A stretch of DNA of 64,000 bases from Hygrocybe punicea (lineage: Eukaryota > Basidiomycota > Agaricomycetes > Agaricales > Hygrophoraceae), in contig OY744468.1 in NCBI GenBank assembly GCA_963556145.1, forward strand, positions 4,836,001 to 4,900,000, in the 5' to 3' direction. The translations under genes were made by a program, and so were the position numbers. The notes below the pieces were generated by a model that was given only the letters and a program-made list of their open reading frames with translations, had not been told where the DNA came from and made no database searches. Each line of letters opens with the position of its first letter. The stretch's first letter is position 1. Below are positions 1 through 11,973 of this stretch, piece by piece.

Positions 1-906
1 CGAGCCCCAAGTATGGCCATTCCATGCCTGCGGGTTCTTTTGAACCTCTGCCATCGGATGCTCCAAAATCTCCCAAATCCACCAGAGCAAAGCTGCGCAA
101 GCAGTCAAAGCCTGGACAAGAACAGTTCAGTTAATTATTATTATTCGTTCTCAAGTAGCTAATTGTCTGACCGTCTACCTAGAAAACCCTCGCCGAAAAG
201 ACCAAAGAGCGATCACTCATCTGCGCAAGGAATTTCCACTGCAGATAGCGACGACGACTTCGTCCATGTTGCCTCAGCTCCTTCTTCGCGAGCCACATGG
301 GATTCGAAGGATAAAGAGTCCGAATTCATCATCCAATTCACCCTTGAAGAACTCTTCCACGGCACGCGCCATCGGTACCGCCTCAAACGCCACTTCCTCT
401 CTGGCAAGAGGAAAAATATCGTCTGCAGCGTGGACATCCCGCCAGGATGTCGCCCCGGGAGCAAGGTACTCTTCCGCGGCGTCGGCAACGAACGCAAGGA
501 TGGAACACTCCAAGACGTCGTGTTCGTCATCGAGGAGGCGCCACACCAGCAGTTTCGAAGGGCGAAGGATGATCTAGCCATGGATGTGAAACTTTCCTGG
601 TCAAAGTCTTTGGAGGACGAGAAGACCGAGGTCTTTTTCCAGGGGCTGGATGGCGAAACGCTTAGTATCGTTATTGATTATTCAACGGACAAGGCTGTGA
701 ATGGAAGCTATGTCATTCCAGGCGCTGGTATGCCCACTCGAAGGAGAGGTCAGATTGTAGGAAGAGGTGATTTGATTGTGAGGTATGGTATTGAGCGCTC
801 TACTGTCTCGATTATCACGCTGACTTGCATCTCGCAATGCAGATGGGAGATTGTGGCCTTACCCACATCGAAATGGGAAGCGCTGAAAAAAGTATTGCAC
901 ATATGA
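1..906 (+). CDS. DnaJ/Hsp40 type II co-chaperone, 3' part
   Basis: The gene is cut by the left window edge. It reads Gly/Pro/Ser-rich sequence to about 124, an intron about 125-182 (donor uncertain), a large exon 183-782, a 60-nt intron 783-842 (GTATGG...GCAG) and a last exon 843-906. Splicing gives ...GDLIVRWEIVALP before the stop. The residues from 'FTLEELFHGTRHRYRLKR' onward are the client-binding C-terminal domain of Sis1/DNAJB proteins: beta-rich, with the 'IPPGCRPGSKVLFRGVGNE' signature and 'VIEEAPHQQFRRAKDDL'. There is no Cys-rich zinc domain, so it is type II. The J domain must lie upstream. Known role of the family: delivers clients to Hsp70 in the cytosol or nucleus. The C-terminal tail is short. 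Its 3' end converges on the arrestin gene. Confidence 0.85.
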
Positions 907-1349
907 CCTGCGTATGTCACTTGCATATTTCACTGGAATGAAATCCCGATGTAGGTGAAACAGTGGTTGGGCAAGCATTTGCAAACGCTTTAAGTTTTCA
1001 CATTCACCGAACATCTATGAAACGTGTTTCAAAAATTAGCTTCTGTGACGGATTTATGTGATAACAGTATCAAGGGTACTTCATCCCGTTGAGGCTACGA
1101 TACCTTGGGTCACCTGGCTGACCTATCTGCATCGATTGGGAACTGAATTCATTGTGAGTTGATAAGATTGACATGATGTGAGGAACGATTGAATGCGGCG
1201 ATATCAACGACGTATTGGAAGGATGGTATAAACGATAGAAATACATGAGCCCGTCAAGTTATTCAGGCTTTGCCTGCGCGACATGACAAAGAATGTGGGG
1301 GAGATATGGCTCCGGGCCATTTTCGTGGGAAACGAAGAGGAGAGCAACA
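907..1349. other. Convergent intergenic region
   Basis: About 440 bp lie between the 3' ends of the DnaJ and arrestin genes. I see no further coding sequence here; it should hold both polyadenylation sites. Confidence 0.5.
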
Positions 1350-3058
1350 TTAAGCCAAACCAAGAAAACCTGACTGTTCGAGATTAATTGCCATTCGACA
1401 TTTCCGCTTTGCAGATGAATCGTAAGCCGGGGGAGAGAACGGTTTGGGTTTTGGACCTTTCGCATATCTTGTGGCGATCTCTACCGGCTCGACCAGTAAA
1501 GCATCTGTGTCAGCCGATGTGAAAGCAGAGTCCTGGAATGGACACACTACCACAACGTACTGCCAAACGCGAAACGTGAAAAGGGCGGAAATGCAACGGA
1601 AGGAGGAATACGCACACAAACAGAAAAATGAGCTACAGATGATGTCGGTTGGAGGTCTTTCGGGAGGTGGATTTCTCCATCAAGCCGGCGTGAATCCCGA
1701 CAGCAGACACGTGCTCCTTCTACAGATGGCCACCAAACAGCACGATTCACTTCTTCGACAACCTCTTCCCACCCAACCAGCTTCTTGGGGTCCCCTGACG
1801 GTGCCGGAACATAGAATTTCACCCGGCGTTGGAGGCTAACAGTGGCAGCAGTTGTGGCAGAAAGAACGTCGAGAGCGGTGCGGTCATTGCACTCGATGTC
1901 CAAAATACAGGGGATAGCACTCCCTCGAGTGTAGCTCAACTAAAACACAATTAGTTATTTGATAAGGGGGAGGGGGGGAGAAAAAAAGTAAGACAGACAG
2001 GCTTTGCAAGCGACAACTGTTTTTGAGGTCAAGTCAGAAGGAGAAGGGGTGGGGAGGCAGATGGTGACTGACTTTACACTGGGCCTGAATCTGCCGTTCA
2101 GAAGAGAGCGACCCGCGAGTGGTGACTACCGTTGTGGTTTTCCAGCCTTCGGGATCTGCTTCGGGGCCTGGCAAAAGATTGCACTCTCGATAGGCGATCT
2201 GGCGAAGGAACGACAATGGATCCGGCTTAATGGCGGGTATGTAAGCGAATTTTGTGTTCAATCTGCGGGCTTGCGTTTTAATGACAATTCTTTTAAAGAT
2301 GGCGGTAATGCGTACACCCTGTCTGATCGGAATGTCGACCGAGCAATTCGAACCATGAAGTTGTACTGAATGCTGGCCAGGGTGTGTTGTTCAGAGAAGG
2401 TTTGAGGGAGGCGGAAAACCTGCCCGCCTTCTCCTGAACGCTTAGGGAATGTAACAGTATTCGGTAGTTCGATGGAGAATGACCAAACATAATCGCCACG
2501 AAGTTTGCCGTTGTAGGCACCCATACTAGGAGGGGTCCTTGGATCGCCCATTGCCTTGGACCATAACACGGAACACTGGTCAAGGAATGTATACAAGTTC
2601 TCGGACCCGGCTCCTGTAATGATGCTCCCCGTGACCTGAATATAAGGAGTCAACACAGATCTAGCACAAACTGCTGGTCGAAAGCAATATGCAAGCAACT
2701 AAAAACTAGCGCTATAAGTCGAAAAATCAATTCGGCGACTTACAATGACGCTGATGGATTGGATAGCATCATCCTTCTCGAGGTTGAGTTCGAAAGATCC
2801 AACGATAGGTTCACGTTGGTAGTAAATTGGGAGGTGCTCGGTGGAGCCCGCGCTGCTGAGCAGCTTGAGTGTCGCCCAAGGCTTTTTCTTGCCGTTCGCA
2901 AGTATGACGGTGTGGGCAACAGGGTCTCGAAGGGGCTCACGACGGTCGCCACTGGCACGGAGAGTATCACGGCAGGAATATGGCGGCAGCTGTGGATCGG
3001 AATATGCAGCTGGGCCAGCCAGCATGACAGGGTGTGCTACTGAACGAGCGGACGACAT
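1350..3058 (-). CDS. Arrestin-like protein (alpha-arrestin) with PPxY motif
   Basis: Five exons stay in phase: 3058-2744, 2635-2316, 2262-2073, 1939-1622 and 1559-1350, giving about 450 aa. The start at 3058 (MSSARSVAHPVM) begins the conserved N-terminus. An upstream in-frame ATG at 3121 is possible but would add a hydrophobic leader untypical of the family. Visible family signatures: 'GKLRGDYVWSFSIELP', 'RLPQTFSEQHTLASIQYNF', 'PGPEADPEGWKTTTVV', 'LSYTRGSAIPCILDIEC' and 'DGEIHLPKDLQP'. They cover the two beta-sandwich lobes common in Agaricomycete arrestins. Near the C-terminus is PPAY, a PPxY motif of the kind that binds WW domains of Rsp5/Nedd4 ubiquitin ligases. The likely role, inferred from the family, is as adaptor for ubiquitination and endocytosis of plasma-membrane transporters. 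The gene looks intact. Confidence 0.85.
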
Positions 3059-6000
3059 TATAGCTGCCACAAAACCCGGAACGAAATATAAAGCACTGGT
3101 CGTCAAGCAAAGATAATACAAGGGTTTGCTCAGAAAGGGAAATTCGCGGAGTTGGAACTTGTGACAATTGCATGACTAACGTTCACACGTTCACTCCGAG
3201 TCGAGCTCAACAAACAAAGGCGCCGAAGAGAGGCGTGTCGAGGTGCTTCGAAACAATAGAACGACTGCATCGAAGCCATGATATGATTTGAACAATTACA
3301 ATCCTTGACCGGAGCTTTGGAACGTGTCCACTCAATTTCTACCGAATCCCTTATCGACCGTCCCTGGGACTCCCTGCCTAGGTCTCGAGGTTTGCACTGA
3401 AGCCTTGGTGGTTGCTACAAGTCGTTCAACGACGTGGGATAGTGAACTGCGTCACATCAGGTAGATTTCGCGACCGAGGCGGAACTTCAGGAGGGTAGTC
3501 GAGCGCATGTGAATATTAATCCTCACGAGGCATTCAATGTCAAATTGACATGAGAACCAGACCTGCAGATCTCGTTGCAATTTCCTCCGAACGTGCGTTA
3601 TACAGACATCCCTGTGGGTCGTGACTTTGAGTGTACTTAATAATTACATGAAGGTCTAGTTCTTGTATTCCACCATCAACCTCAAGTTTTGCAGAAATAC
3701 GTCCGCCCTGTGCCTTCGATGTTACCCTGCATGTCAAGAACTTTCCAACAATTGCAATGGCATGGTCGTATAGAAAGAGGCAGCCTTGCCCGGATATGAA
3801 TTAACTTCCACCGTGGCATCCTCTATACGTGAAAACGCCAAGACTTTGAAAGCGAAATCAAGGGAAAGTTGTTGCAGACACGGTAATAAAAGTTCTGCTC
3901 CGCTTTTCACGCAAATACATCACTATCATACACCATCAGCATCAGACAGACCCACCATCAAATATCACACGCTTTGAGGTTCGAATGTGACTGGCGAAAC
4001 GCGATCTGTGGGTCATGATAGTACTTTATGCAGCAAATAATAACTGACATGCCACCCTCTGTCACCAGGCCCCAACTGGATCGTTGTTTTTGTGCAGGAC
4101 GTACAGACAGCTTACGGGCAAATATTGATTCCGTCAAGCGTGGCCGTATTGGCACGGCCGTCGGGTGAAAGTCTCTAACCCGTTATGAAAAGGTACGTCT
4201 ATCGTCTTCCAGTTCCCTGGTTGTAGGCTGAGTTCTGAGTTGCTCGCTTTGGTTTATGAGAAGTCCCGACGGGGCTGTCCCTTGTGTATGTTCAAAGTGA
4301 TTTAGGAAGGATGAACAGATCCAATATTGTAATGCTACTGAATATGGTTCCCCAGGTTTCTCGGAGCCAAATAACAAGCATAAGGTTACCCTTCGGGCCT
4401 TTCAATACCTCCTCATCTCACCATCAGAAGCCCATGTCAGATGAATCCAAGTTGCGAACTCTCGTGCGCTTTGGCTTTTTCCAGACCTTCCAGCTCTTGG
4501 CGGAGGAACGCTCCCGATACCTGTTTCGAGTACAGCACTGCGATTCCCACACACATTACAACGAACATTTGGGCTTCATCTCGGCAGGCGTCCAAGACGA
4601 GGCACGAGTACGCGATGAACCTCCCAGCCAGGAAATCTTACTAGAAGAGACTGAAGAGTACATCAGGTGTTGCAGCCTTTCGAATGATTTCCCGACCCCT
4701 CATGAGAAGGCTCAACGTTGAAACACAACACACCTCTTCGCTATTCATTTCCACCACGTTGAGCTTGACATCATGTTCCGTTGTGTCTGAATACAGACGA
4801 TCTATACTGGGACAAGTTACAACGGGTCTTTTGGAGAAGCGGTGAGCGAGAACTGCTTTGAAATCCTGTTTTTGTACAAGTTGAATGTCGACCGCCAAAG
4901 TTTGTCAGAAGTTTGACCACGAGTTCTCCATGTCGCATGGGCAATTTACGAGGCAGATCGACTGTCAGACTATCGACGCAAGAAGAAGGTGGGGATATCC
5001 TTCACCAGAATCTCCAATCTGATGACCAGGTCCGGGTCGTACCTCGGGTATGAATTCTATGAGGACTCGGAAGACGAAAAATACACAATGCCGCTCAAGT
5101 TCTTATCCTAGCCTTGATACCTCGAAACGCTATCGTTCCTATCGTACTCTGGCCGCATGTCATTCACGCATTGCCGACTTTATCAAAGATAATACTCTTC
5201 GTCAAGGTGTTATTGATCATGATTACCCCTACAATCGCTTCAGTATTCATCCTTGACCAAGCCGTCGCCAATGTGTCTCTCAGCATTCCACTTCATGTCT
5301 TCAGCCCCCCCCCACGCTTGTTGCGGACTCATGATCGAGTCGGTCGCAAGATCAGCCGCGATGCCAATCACGTCGTTCAATGCGCAGAACGTGTCGGCGG
5401 AGGATGCTCGACCAGCCATTAGTGTCATCGCTAACCGTATAGCCTGATTGCGCGACTCTGCCGAGTGTGTAAATGCATCCGCGAAGGCGAATGATCGAGG
5501 TTTGAACGTCAGACAGACGTCAGGGAGTCATGTTCGACGAGGAGACAGTGAAACGTCTTGAACAACTTGAAGCTTTCCGGCCAGTATCCAGCCCGACCGA
5601 AAACGACAGCGATCTAGTTAGACAGCTTATCATGATCACTTTCGCCATAATCATTGACGGGTCCTAGACACATTTCATCATGCATGAGGAAATGATTATT
5701 GTAGCGGATACATTAGATCTCATGTTCTGGAGAGATAACGAATGTGCTTATAACAGGCAATCCGAATAAGACACCTTACCCGAACAACTCCAATATACGG
5801 AGCTACGACAACGTAAACACCCTGATCAAATTTTCAGCGGGTCTTCTGGTCGTGTCCTGACCATGTGAGTTCTTGAGTATCGGCAGATCGTTGTTGGGTG
5901 GACGCCATCCCTATCAAAACCAGATATCGAAGGAGAGATAACCTGGAGCATTGTTGCCTCCAGCTTACAGATAGTGCTCTCGATGTTGCCCTAAACGAAA

Positions 6001-6933
6001 TGTAGATTGCAGTGAAAAACGCACGCAGAAATATAACGGCGCCCATGCCAGAAGCTGGTAATTCACTTTCCCTTCCCCATTACAACTCGGTTCACATCTG
6101 ATGACTTCATCTGAGCATCCGATTCACCATCTTTACTGCTCTCCTCTGTAAATTCGGTGAATAATACGATGATATGAGCATATTTTCGACGCTGATTACG
6201 CACTGAATATCGATTGCTTGCCCTGCTCCTCCCTGGCGTCCCGCCTAACATAATACATTGAACAGGCAGCGAGTGTTATGGCCCCAACACATGCAACAAC
6301 CTGTCATTCGTAAGAATCAATCATCTTCGTGGGTACTAACGGTTTACCATTCCACGAGTTTGCCGATTTCCAGCAGAGCGGCTCATGAGGGTGTTCTTGA
6401 AAAATCGTCGGTGAAAGTTATGTGTATATTTCGTGAGCGAGTTTGATCATGGGAACACATGCTTTTTTGTGTGGGTGCCAGTGGGCTGAATGATAATACA
6501 TGTACCCTCCAACTCCCCTACATCTGTAGAATGGCAACGAGGCATTTTTAGAGCCGTCGTCCGATAGGTGGGCAGTCTCAGGATCTCACAGGCCCGGAGC
6601 CTCCTCATTTTCAAGTTTCCAACTACTCCGTTTAACGACACGGCGACAGGAAGGTTCAAACTGGTCGACTAACCTGCGACTTATTCATGTAACGTTGAAA
6701 TCATCGTGACAGGGCAACTGAAATACCACACGATCAGAAGCTTACGCGCTTACGGCTTGTTGGCACCGAGTACCATGCATTTCGGGGCTGGCTACTATTT
6801 GACCATGAAGTCTTGGTGGGTGTTACTTCGCACTAGTGCCAAGTTGCTTTTTTGATTCCGTGGCCGGTTCCTCTCGTGGATTTGTATTCCTCGTCAAAAT
6901 CGCGTTCGACCCGCTCAGTACCGCAAAAGCCAT
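3059..6933. other. Gene-poor 3.9-kb stretch with decayed-looking ORF fragments
   Basis: I could not assemble a convincing gene here. Short open stretches have protein-like composition but no start, splice frame or family signature: about 4435-4721 (+, 'MSDESKLRTLVRFGFFQTF'), about 5110-5260 (+, hydrophobic), about 5530-5670 (+, 'FDEETVKRLEQLEAFRP') and about 5240-5510 (-, 'FCALNDVIGIAADLATDS'). Hydrophobic patches on both strands would fit a multi-exon membrane-protein gene that has decayed. The region may also hold an ordinary lineage-specific gene with many tiny exons. Confidence 0.35.
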
Positions 6934-7663
6934 TTGACGTTTACTGTAATGCCTTCGTTGCTTTTCCTGCAAAACCATTCCCCGGAGGCCATGCTGGATC
7001 AGAAGTCTTTATCGCCTCCAGGTACAAGTAACAGCCCACGTCTGTCGAAAGCGACTGAAACTGTTATAGCTTCTGTCGTTCTCCTGCTCGCCTTCATCTA
7101 TTTTGGCGGTCTGTTTCTGTTGTATAGGCATGTACAACGACATGCGAGGCTCCCCAACAAAACGTCAGGTGTACGGCTGCAGCGATATGGCCCAGGTATG
7201 TTGTGTTCCATGGCGTCGTCTATCAACCAACTCAACCAACAATTCCAAGCCGTTTATGCCTTCATGGTACTGAGCAGCTTTACGGAGGTAGCGTCGTGTA
7301 TGTGTCTCCCAGACGTGACCGTTTGACTCCCGCGTTTTCACAGATGGCTGTTGCCACCTGGTTACTGCTCCATTTCAGCCGCAATGGTCGTTCCCCCGAC
7401 GCTAGGGATCAAAGTGCTGTCAAAACATTCCTGTATGAACCATCTTACTTACTCCAAATTCCAAACTCTCACCTTCCAGCCACTCAGGTTTTCTGGTTGC
7501 TGGACGGCCTTGACAGCCGGAGGATATACAATCCTTTTCTTACATCCTGTTTGGTCAAAGTATTCAATCTCTTCGATTAGTGGCCAAGCCATCTGGATTT
7601 TGACATCATGGTTCATTTGGGTCGCCGGTGCGGCCATCCTGAATTCGGCTTGTGCCCACTGAC
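6934..7663 (+). other. Possible MARVEL-like membrane protein gene or remnant
   Basis: Two open stretches on the + strand are strongly hydrophobic. The first, from 6934, contains one clear membrane segment, 'ETVIASVVLLLAFIYFGGLF', followed by a basic patch. The second ends at 7663 and reads 'WTALTAGGYTILFLHPVW' then 'GQAIWILTSWFIWVAGAA'. This spacing and the last segment resemble TM2-TM3 of small four-TM MARVEL-type proteins frequent in mushrooms. The expected fourth segment and C-terminus are not found downstream, and the two parts are in different frames without an obvious intron, so the gene is either damaged or wrongly pieced together. The function is not known. Confidence 0.3.
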
Positions 7664-8210
7664 TCAACAAAAGCAGTTTTTTCGGGCTAGTTCACTCTGA
7701 TCAAATACCAAATCTCTCGAAATGTCAGTAATTCCAGAATCTTGGACCAGTTTTCGCTGACTGTGGCGCTGATTGTTGGGATCATGATTTTTTACCGTGA
7801 TGTGACGTGACTTGCATGGCAGTCAGTGATATCTTGTGTGTGGCATGGTTTGAGATATTCGTGCCACAGATACTCACCCTTGATGGTAGTGAAGCCAAGT
7901 GTGCGTTTGAATACCAATGCCTTCTGCCACGCAGAATTTAGATGAAACGGAAGAACAAAATGAAGTTGAAATTTCCTCAGAACGAGGCGTGCCTCGAGGA
8001 TCAGGTGCTCTTCCACGAGGATCTTGGAGGCGATGTAATGACGCCTACTTACCGCGCAAGTTACACGATGTGCGAGGGCATGTTCCACGGTGAAGGCCAT
8101 TTTAGGCCCCACACGCAATGTCCTCTTGCAACAAACCGTTGACTCAACTGTGCGAAGTACGTCCATGCCTATAATGACAAAAGCCGCTTACCTTTCTTGG
8201 TGTCTCTCAG
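7664..8210. other. No confident gene
   Basis: Open frames exist on both strands (about 7942-8142 + and 7792-8166 -), but neither shows a recognisable signature. The right end, about 8130-8160, could contain an upstream exon of the Cys-module gene that follows. Confidence 0.3.
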
Positions 8211-9153
8211 TTTTGCTCTCAGCAACCGAAATTCGGTGCCCATCCTTATTGCAGTAAGGGTTGCGCAGGCCAGGCTGCCCTTCTTTGCCATGTCCGTCGC
8301 TTTTATTTTGATACAGGTCCGCTTTCCTCATCATTGATCCGATCGTACCTGTTAGTACTGTCGTCAGAGACCTAAACACGGGACTACGACTTCTGTGGTA
8401 AGGGCGGCGCCAGCTCCGCCCGCAGAAATCCACTGCCGGCTAGTGGGACTGGGGCGCGAGGTAATACTAGACTTACAGACCAAGCTCAACTCCTTCCCGG
8501 GAATAACAAATCCAAAGTCCCTAAACCTCAGAAACAGCTGATCGCCTCCGATCATTCGTGAGTCTGCGATATGAAGTGGAGGCTCTTTCTGACCCTGCGG
8601 TACCCTCGGCGTTGACATATGACCAGCCTCGCAAGCCGTTTATGGTCTGAACATATATTGTCCAGTTGATACCAAGCCACCCGTGATGGCGCTGCAACAT
8701 CACCCAGCAGCAATACCTAAATGTCCCATCTATCCGCCTCCGGTGGCGAATGGATATGTCCTGGTCCCGCCCGCTAACCAAGTTCCCTTGGCGAACAGCC
8801 ACGCAGCGAAGCATGTACCCGGAAAGCAGATGGACGCAATAGAATATCCGGAAGAATGTCGCACCCCCGGGTGTGGGCAACCTGTTCATGTGGACGTCGA
8901 CGGTCCAAGCGAAATCTGTTCCACGAGGCATCGCGAGTGAGCAACAGACTGATGTCAATGCAACGAAGACACTAATTGTTTCATGCAGGGAAGCAGTGAC
9001 ATCCGGTGTATCATGTGCTTGACGTTGCCGCAAAGGGAGACGGACTTCTTTTGTAGTAGGATTTGCGAAGAGCGTCCTCGTTCGAGAGACGTAATTTCTT
9101 TGAGCACCGAAAATGGAGTAAACACAGATACTGCCAGTGCGGAGAGGAAGTGA
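8211..9153 (+). pseudogene. Multi-cysteine-module protein, frame-broken
   Basis: Four consecutive Cys modules of an unnamed Agaricomycete protein type are visible. From 8211: CSQQPKFGAHPYCSKGCA. Around 8370-8430: PKHG...YDFCGKGGA. Around 8860-8936: CRTPGCGQPVHVD...CSTRHR. After an intron 8937-8996: CIMC...ETDFFCSRIC, with the stop at 9151-9153. Reading along the family pattern needs a one-base frame change between 'PKHG' and 'YDFCGK' (about 8390). A second is needed between 'TYDQPRKPFM' and 'LNIYCPVDTKP' (about 8645). The last Cys of module two is Gly (GGA for the expected CA). No intron of plausible length bridges either break. I read this as a recent pseudogene; sequencing error is the alternative. 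The modules look zinc-binding (inference); the function is unknown. Confidence 0.55.
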
Positions 9154-9265
9154 ATACAGGAAGCACAGCATCCAAGAATAATTTTGAAGTTGGTCTACTA
9201 AGAATCCAAGATACAGTTTGACGGAACTACTACTAGTCGTTGAATCATGAGTTCCAAACCGATTA

Positions 9266-10729
9266 TTAGTCTGCCTTCAGTGCCGCCAAAATATCTTTTG
9301 CCTGCTCCATCTTCTGCGATGAATCAGAAACGGAAGCTGCACACTGTGCCAACATGAGTGCTGTCTTGCCCTCGGCGTCCTTCACATCTGTTTTGGCACC
9401 ATGTAGTAAGAGGACCCGGACAAAAAAAATATCTCGTTGAAGCACAGCCATGTGCAAAGGTGTTCGGTTTTGAGCATCCACGTTTGCACCATATTCAATC
9501 AAAATCTCGGCACATTCGGATGGTAATCTTGAATTAGGTTCGTCAGAGGGTGCAAGGACTTCAGTGGCAAGGTGCAAGGGAGTATCATCACAATGATACC
9601 GAGAGTACCATCCACGTTGGTCACAGGAGTTTACATCTGCTCCACCTTCACAGAGGGCCCTGACCACAGTCGGAGCAGTGTCCCATTTATCATATCGCCT
9701 GGTTTCACCACCGGCGTGGGTTAAGGCAAAGGACAGGACATTCCGGTTGTTACCATTGAGCCGAGTCATGTCCGCGCCAGCATTGCAGAGAAGCGTCAAT
9801 ATTGCTGCTGTGGAAGGCGCATAGATATGATGGCTGCGGAAAGGCCGGATGGCAGTGAACAAAGCACTCTCGCCGGGACCATTGACATTGGCGCCTGCAT
9901 CAATTAGCGCCTGGACCGCCCAAAAACATTTGCTCGAAGCGGCCTTTGCCAGAGATGTCATGTTGTCCCTCAATTCCTCCAGATCTGCGCCTGCGTCGAG
10001 CAGAATGTTGATAAAGCGAATATTTGACTCGTTGTCTTCTATGGCATGCAAGGCATGGCCAAGTGAGGCACCGTGTTTCAACAGCAGTTTCAGCCTTCGG
10101 GTGCGCAAGTTTTCCTCGTATTTGTTATGTCCTGGTCGGTCGCTGATCAATGCATAGAGAATGTGGGTGTCTTGCGTGGCCTTGTGCGTGGCATTGACGT
10201 TGGCACCTTCTTCACAGAGGGCCTGTAGCACCAACAGATTCTGCCATGCTGGAATGGGATATTTCATGCAGTCTGCACATCTGTACACCGCTGTCTTGCC
10301 TGCTGAATCGACCGCATTGATATTATAGCCAAGACGGGCAAGCCGTCGGATCAGAGGAACGTCCGCTGAAATTGCGGCAACATGGAAGACAGACCACCCT
10401 CGATACTTGTGGTTATAACAATATTCCTCATAAGGCGGGTCTGGGATATGCACACCGAGATCGAGCTGAACATGTATAAAAAAAAGTTGAAAAGCTGTAT
10501 TTTGTAAATATGTTGAAGCACTCACCAGTGCAGTCAGCCAACAGTGCATTCCTGAGGGATCCTCAGGACAGTTGCACACGAGCCTGCCCATTTCGTCCAA
10601 GTCATTCGTGGAGTAGGCCTCCTGCATTTGCAAGAGGTATGTGAAGACAATAATGAGACGTCGTAGTTCATTGGGAAGCTTTGAAAATAAAGGGAAATAA
10701 TCGGTGGGCTCAGGCTGACAGGGATCCAT
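9266..10729 (-). CDS. Ankyrin-repeat protein
   Basis: Two exons, 10729-10526 and 10465-9266, are joined over a 60-nt intron that is open in frame (GTGAGT...TTCAG), giving about 467 aa. The N-terminus contains 'LPNELRRLIIVFTYLLQ', an amphipathic segment where related mushroom proteins carry an F-box-like helix; I cannot prove an F-box. From about residue 90 come ankyrin units: 'GWSVFHVAAISADVPLIRRL', 'DDTPLHLATEVL', 'NRTPLHMAVLQRDIFFVRVL' and 'EGKTALMLAQC', with repeated 'GA(N/D)VN' turns. This indicates an adaptor built for protein binding; the partner is unknown. It is divergent from the FRA10AC1 gene, sharing about 140 bp of upstream sequence. Confidence 0.85.
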   Translation of the reverse strand: MDPCQPEPTDYFPLFSKLPNELRRLIIVFTYLLQMQEAYSTNDLDEMGRLVCNCPEDPSGMHCWLTALVSASTYLQNTAFQLFFIHVQLDLGVHIPDPPYEEYCYNHKYRGWSVFHVAAISADVPLIRRLARLGYNINAVDSAGKTAVYRCADCMKYPIPAWQNLLVLQALCEEGANVNATHKATQDTHILYALISDRPGHNKYEENLRTRRLKLLLKHGASLGHALHAIEDNESNIRFINILLDAGADLEELRDNMTSLAKAASSKCFWAVQALIDAGANVNGPGESALFTAIRPFRSHHIYAPSTAAILTLLCNAGADMTRLNGNNRNVLSFALTHAGGETRRYDKWDTAPTVVRALCEGGADVNSCDQRGWYSRYHCDDTPLHLATEVLAPSDEPNSRLPSECAEILIEYGANVDAQNRTPLHMAVLQRDIFFVRVLLLHGAKTDVKDAEGKTALMLAQCAASVSDSSQKMEQAKDILAALKAD

Positions 10730-10868
10730 CGTTGTAAACCAAACTAATTTCTAGGTTTGAATGCCTCAGGGTGGTCACCCGTCCGTTTCGCTTCTGCCAA
10801 GGCTGGTGGCGAGGTCCAAACCCCTGACGGAACTCCATAGGGTTATGTAATTCTTTGGCTCACTGTGC

Positions 10869-11724
10869 ATGGCCCTTGTTCCCTCAACGTCCTTAACCAC
10901 GGCAGGCAAGACCGAATTCGACATCCTCAAATCTTTACACAAGTGATCTAGTACATCCACTCAATATAACACACAAAACCTAATATTTTATAGATTCCTC
11001 CGCGACGACGACAGCGCGGACGGAACGGGACTGTCGTGGGATGACCGCCTCGCTCAGAAGTACTACGACAGCCTCTACCGCGAGTTCGCTGTGTGCGACC
11101 TAAAGCACTATAAATCCGGAAATGTAAGTACATTACACCACATCTACCTCGCACTCACGCACCATCCAGTTCGCCCTCCGCTGGCGCACTGAAAATGAGG
11201 TCCTATCAGGCGAGGGAGAGACCACCTGCGGTAACACGCGCTGCACGCATCACCACCTTGTCCCGCTCGATGTAGACCGCCCCGCCCTGGCGACCCTCGA
11301 GCTTCCTTTCACATATACCGAGCAGGCTGTGCAGAAGTCAGCACTTGTGAAGGTCGTACTATGTGCGCGGTGCCGCAGGAAGCTTTTGTGGAAGCGCCAA
11401 AAGGATAAGGCGGAGGGAGAGAAAGGGGGAATCAGAGAGGAGGACATAGAAGGGATACGCAAATGTGCGGTCACCATTCCGGACAGCAGTCAAGGATACC
11501 TCTTACCCAATAGTTCGCAAAGCCGCAGAGAGAAGAAGACAGAGATCGATTTGGTCGAGGCATGGGAGGGTCAAGCGAAGCGGGGGAGTGGTGGTGGAAG
11601 TGGGGACCGTGCGAAGGAGGATCGTCGCAGTCGTGTGCGGAGTTCGCGTTCACGCTCCCCGCTACGGCGAGGCGAAACCGAGGATCGTCACCGTCGGCCG
11701 CACAAGGATCGACATTTGGGCTAG
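10869..11724 (+). CDS. FRA10AC1 family nuclear/spliceosome-associated protein
   Basis: Three exons, 10869-10942, 10994-11123 and 11170-11724, give 252 aa. The start MALVPSTSLTTAGKTEFD is the first in-frame ATG after a stop. It is shorter at the N-terminus than animal homologues, which carry extra helix upstream. The core matches the Fra10Ac1 domain: 'TEFDILKSLHKFLRDDD', 'RLAQKYYDSLYREFAVCDL', 'FALRWRTENEVLSGEGETTC', the CGNTRC site, and 'KSALVKVVLCARCRRKL' with a second CxxC. The tail is Lys/Glu then Arg/Ser-rich and ends in 'RSSRSRSPLRRGE', an RS-like tract common in splicing factors. Family knowledge: a nuclear protein found with late spliceosomes. A role in pre-mRNA splicing is the inference. 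Confidence 0.85.
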
Positions 11725-11973
11725 AGGATAAAACATCGCTCTTATTTATTGCCTTCCCGCATTTTCTTTGAAATGCTTGGCTCAAGACCTCAGACCTCAG
11801 AGCCACACAACTATGATCGTTATTTGAGGGTCTCCCTTGTGACAAGAGCGGCCCTTTCATTCGTAAACCGGTGCCGGGCTACATATACATGGCTCCATTT
11901 CCAAATACAAATAGCATCTGTACATGGTTGCCCAGCGTCCCCAGAATATCAGAGAATGCCACCACACGTGGTA

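Noticed and set aside
8521..9171. 216-codon frame on the minus strand
   Set aside because: Antisense of the Cys-module gene; the plus strand shows the conserved zinc-type motifs and an in-phase intron.
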